This document shows, one piece after another, positions 14,276 to 16,703 of a stretch of 16,703 nucleotides of DNA. The notes beneath the pieces are model-generated. The model was given only the letters and a program-made list of their open reading frames with translations, did no database searches and was not told where the DNA came from. The DNA is from Oceanospirillaceae bacterium (lineage in GTDB: Bacteria; Pseudomonadota; Gammaproteobacteria; Pseudomonadales; Balneatricaceae). Made by a program: the position numbers and the translations under genes. Position 1 is the stretch's first letter, and every line of letters starts with the position of its first letter. The stretch lies in NCBI GenBank assembly GCA_003497765.1, contig DNNY01000182.1:1-16703 (forward strand). Direction: 5' to 3'.

Positions 14276-14893
14276 ATGATGAAAACAATATTAAAATTAG
14301 CTGTTATATGGTTAATGCCCCTAACGGCTATTGCTGCTGAATATGAGGCCGGAACCCATTATAAAGTGCTTGATCGTCCGATCAAAAGTAATTCAGATGC
14401 AATTATTGTTAATGAGTTTTTTGGTTACTCCTGTCCCCACTGTAATGCCTTTGTGCCGGCTTTACATAATTGGTCTAAGCAGCAAAGCGATTCAGTACGC
14501 CTAGTTGAAGTGCCCGTGACTTTTGGTCGTAGCTGGGAAAACTATGCCAAAGCTTATTATATTGGCTTGCAGCTAGGTATTTTGGAGCAAACACATGATG
14601 CTATGTATAACGCAGTGCATGTCGAGAAGCGCCGTATTTTAAGCAAAAAAGCGCTAGGTAAGTTTTTTGCCGAGCAGGGTGTAAGTGAAGCTGATTTTGA
14701 AAATGCTTATAATTCTTTTGATTTGCAGAACAAGCTACGTCAAGGTAAAAACTTAACCGTGAGAGCGAAGATCACCAGTGTGCCAAGTATGTTGGTCAAT
14801 GGTAAGTATATGGTGGATATCAATATGGCGGGTAGTCCAGAGGGTATGTTGGCTGTAGTTGACTATCTGGTAGCTCAAGAGCAGGCAAAATAA
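14276..14893 (+). CDS. dsbA: Periplasmic thiol:disulfide oxidoreductase DsbA
   Basis: The 205-residue protein has a signal peptide ([18 protein letters not shown]) cut before EYEAGTHY. It is a thioredoxin fold with active site CPHC (53-56, in [12 protein letters not shown]) and the cis-proline loop SVPSM (Pro about 170). It introduces disulfides into exported proteins and is itself reoxidised by DsbB. The length agrees with Pseudomonas-type DsbA. The start follows the GGAGAG ribosome site; ATG 14279 is an equally possible second choice. It sits after the cc4 terminator and 25 bases before ubiE, so the two may be cotranscribed. Likely clients nearby in this window are the disulfide-bearing pilins and the cysteine-rich adhesin, though that pairing is only inference. 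Confidence 0.95.
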   Translation: MMKTILKLAVIWLMPLTAIAAEYEAGTHYKVLDRPIKSNSDAIIVNEFFGYSCPHCNAFVPALHNWSKQQSDSVRLVEVPVTFGRSWENYAKAYYIGLQLGILEQTHDAMYNAVHVEKRRILSKKALGKFFAEQGVSEADFENAYNSFDLQNKLRQGKNLTVRAKITSVPSMLVNGKYMVDINMAGSPEGMLAVVDYLVAQEQAK

Positions 14894-14918
14894 TCTATAT
14901 CAGCACAGAAGAATTTTT

Positions 14919-15677
14919 ATGAGTGATCAAGGCCCTAAACAAACAACTCACTTTGGCTTCCAAGAAGTGCCCTTGCAAGACAAGGTCTCTCGCGTGGCTG
15001 GCGTATTTGATTCAGTTGCTGCCAAATACGATATTATGAATGACCTTATGTCCATGGGCATTCATCGTTTGTGGAAAAAGCAAACTATCGATATGAGTGG
15101 TGTTCGTGAGGGGCACACAGTGCTTGATCTGGCCGGTGGTACCGGTGATCTGACCATGAAGTTTAGTCAGTTGGTTGGTCCTGAAGGTCAGGTGATATTG
15201 GCCGATATTAATGATTCCATGATCAAAGTAGGGCGGGATAAGCTTATCGATAAGGGTGTTGTTGGCAACGTTAGCTATGTTCAAGCCAATGCTGAAAATT
15301 TGCCCTTTCCAGATAATACCTTCGATTGTATTACTATTGCTTTTGGTTTGCGCAATGTAACAGACAAGCAGGCCGCCTTGGAGTCCATGGCACGGGTGCT
15401 TAAGCCGGGTGGGCGACTACTGATTTTGGAGTTTTCTAAGACAGAAAACCCGCTCTTAACCAAGGCCTATGATACCTACTCATTTAATATCTTGCCCAAA
15501 ATAGGCAAGCTGGTAGCTGACGATGAAGACAGCTATCGTTACTTAGCTGAATCAATTCGTATGCATCCTGATCAAGAAACCCTAAAAGGCATGTTAGAGC
15601 AGGCGGGGTTGGTCAATTGTCGATATAACAATATGACTGGCGGGATTGTAGCGCTACATTTTGGTATCAAGCCTTAG
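14919..15677 (+). CDS. ubiE: Ubiquinone/menaquinone C-methyltransferase UbiE
   Basis: The 252-residue protein aligns along its length with E. coli UbiE (251 residues). It has THFGFQ at the N-terminus, the family signature [18 protein letters not shown] (36-53), the SAM-binding glycine motif [11 protein letters not shown] (68-78), the second family signature near [16 protein letters not shown], and the C-terminal [13 protein letters not shown]. It is a class I SAM-dependent methyltransferase for the C-methylation step of ubiquinone (and menaquinone, where present). The start is preceded by a weak AGAAGA. The downstream ubiB begins 16 bases after its stop, with no ubiJ between, unlike E. coli and Pseudomonas. 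Confidence 0.97.
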   Translation: MSDQGPKQTTHFGFQEVPLQDKVSRVAGVFDSVAAKYDIMNDLMSMGIHRLWKKQTIDMSGVREGHTVLDLAGGTGDLTMKFSQLVGPEGQVILADINDSMIKVGRDKLIDKGVVGNVSYVQANAENLPFPDNTFDCITIAFGLRNVTDKQAALESMARVLKPGGRLLILEFSKTENPLLTKAYDTYSFNILPKIGKLVADDEDSYRYLAESIRMHPDQETLKGMLEQAGLVNCRYNNMTGGIVALHFGIKP

Positions 15678-15693
15678 GCATAATAGGCATATT

Positions 15694-16703
15694 ATGAGAG
15701 CCTTATTGCGTGTACTTACTCTACTCAGAGTATTGACCCGTCATCGTTTGGACGTGCCTTTATTGCGGCAACAAATCCCATTCGCCTTGCGGCTGGCGAT
15801 ATGGCTTATGCCGTGGCGCTATATGGTGCCCGTGCGGGGTAGTGAACCCCAGCGTGTGAAGCAGGCACTGATTGATCTTGGTCCCGTGTTTGTTAAGTTT
15901 GGCCAGTTATTGGCTACTCGTCGTGATTTACTAGCCGAGGAGTGGGTAGAGCCTTTAGCCACCCTACTAGACAAGGTGCCACCCTTTCCTGGTGAAGAAG
16001 CACAAGGGATTATTGAGCAGGCTATAGGTGAGCCTGTCGAGCAAGCGTTTAAAGAATTTGAATCTGCACCACTTGCATCCGCTTCAGTAGCACAAGTACA
16101 TGCTGCTCGCCTAAGCACGGGTGAAGCCGTGGTAGTAAAAGTTATTCGCCCGGGCATTAAACGTCTTATGTATCGTGATATACGCTTGATGCGTGCCATC
16201 GCTAGGGTGCTAAATACTTGGGTGCCAGATTTCCGACGTCTTCGCGCCCACGAAGTTATTAATGAGTTTGAAAAAACTTTGTATGACGAGCTGGATTTGC
16301 AGCGTGAAGCGGCAAATGCTAGCCAATTAGAGCGTAACTTTACCGACTCCCCAATACTCTACATACCCCAAACTTATTGGCAATATACTAATCGCAAAGT
16401 GTTAGTGCAGGAGCGTATTTTTGGGGTGCCAGTCAATGATATTAAAGCGATTGATGCTGCGGGTATCGATCGTAAAGAGTTAGCCCGGGTGGGGGTAGAA
16501 ATTTTCTTTACCCAAGTATTTAGAGATAGTTTCTTCCATGCCGATATGCACCCGGGCAATATCTTTGTGAACCCAGCTACACCTAGCAAGCCCCAATATA
16601 TGGCTGTTGATTTTGGCATTGTTGGCAGCCTAACCCATGCCGATCAGGCCTATTTGGCACGTATTTTACTGGCCTTTTTTGTGCGTGATTATCAACAAAT
16701 CGC
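15694..16703 (+). CDS. ubiB: Ubiquinone biosynthesis protein UbiB (5' part, runs off right edge)
   Basis: 336 codons are present before the window ends. Motifs of the ADCK/UbiB protein-kinase-like family occur in order: KFGQ (68-71, the KxGQ motif) followed by LATRRD, the Ala-rich nucleotide loop ASASVAQVH (128-136), the lysine of VVVKVIRP (K149), ELDLQREAAN, HADMHPGN (282-289) and DFG (306-308). UbiB is a membrane-associated atypical kinase/ATPase needed for ubiquinone biosynthesis. About 200 residues, including the C-terminal membrane segments, should lie beyond the edge. The N-terminus is slightly shorter than in E. coli. ATG 15694 is the first in-frame ATG near the ubiE stop. A tandem AGGCATAAT/AGGCATATT (15676-15693) spans the gap, and no good ribosome site is visible. 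Confidence 0.95.
   Translation, partial: MRALLRVLTLLRVLTRHRLDVPLLRQQIPFALRLAIWLMPWRYMVPVRGSEPQRVKQALIDLGPVFVKFGQLLATRRDLLAEEWVEPLATLLDKVPPFPGEEAQGIIEQAIGEPVEQAFKEFESAPLASASVAQVHAARLSTGEAVVVKVIRPGIKRLMYRDIRLMRAIARVLNTWVPDFRRLRAHEVINEFEKTLYDELDLQREAANASQLERNFTDSPILYIPQTYWQYTNRKVLVQERIFGVPVNDIKAIDAAGIDRKELARVGVEIFFTQVFRDSFFHADMHPGNIFVNPATPSKPQYMAVDFGIVGSLTHADQAYLARILLAFFVRDYQQI

Noticed and set aside
1..16703. CRISPR arrays, insertion sequences, tRNA or rRNA genes
   Set aside because: No regularly spaced repeats, transposase-like frames, or tRNA/rRNA signatures were seen on either strand.

Overview
The window looks like a gammaproteobacterial chromosome of moderate G+C. The right half carries a conserved housekeeping block (engB, cytochrome c4, dsbA, ubiE, ubiB) whose proteins closely resemble Pseudomonas/Cellvibrio-type and enterobacterial homologues. 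The engB | cc4-dsbA neighbourhood is familiar from Pseudomonas-like genomes. A more precise taxon cannot be assigned by eye.

Positions 1-12024 (minus strand) hold one long gene cluster for a type IVb pilus of the R64/PAPI-1 'thin pilus' type. In transcription order it encodes a PilL/TcpQ-like protein, the lipoprotein secretin PilN, PilO2, an enlarged PilP-like protein with an internal duplication, the secretion ATPase PilQ, the inner-membrane platform PilR, the major pilin PilS, two minor pilin-like proteins, and a large adhesin that runs off the left edge. From pilL to pilR the genes overlap or nearly touch. A 54-base gap with a small hairpin precedes pilS, and a long near-perfect hairpin follows it. 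No prepilin peptidase, PilT-type lytic transglycosylase or PilM lies in the window.

The most unusual part is the distal end (1-3287). The last gene starts with a leaderless pilin-like hydrophobic helix. It then carries two bacterial Ig-like domains, a cadherin-like domain, a cysteine module, a thrombospondin type 1-like module and a glycine-rich, phage tail-tip-like domain ending in polyglycine. The cysteine module recurs, with nearly the same cysteine spacing, in the minor pilin-like protein encoded just upstream. I read this as a modular pilus tip whose exposed end resembles phage receptor-binding proteins.

Positions 12025-12488 are very AT-rich and apparently non-coding, and probably contain the pil promoter. 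engB (minus) follows, then a divergent intergenic region with a good sigma-70 promoter for cytochrome c4. A clear intrinsic terminator closes cc4. dsbA, ubiE and the 5' part of ubiB run on the plus strand to the right edge. The ubiquinone accessory gene ubiJ, usually between ubiE and ubiB, is absent here: only 16 bases separate them. DsbA could oxidise the cysteine-rich pilins and adhesin, but that link is inference.
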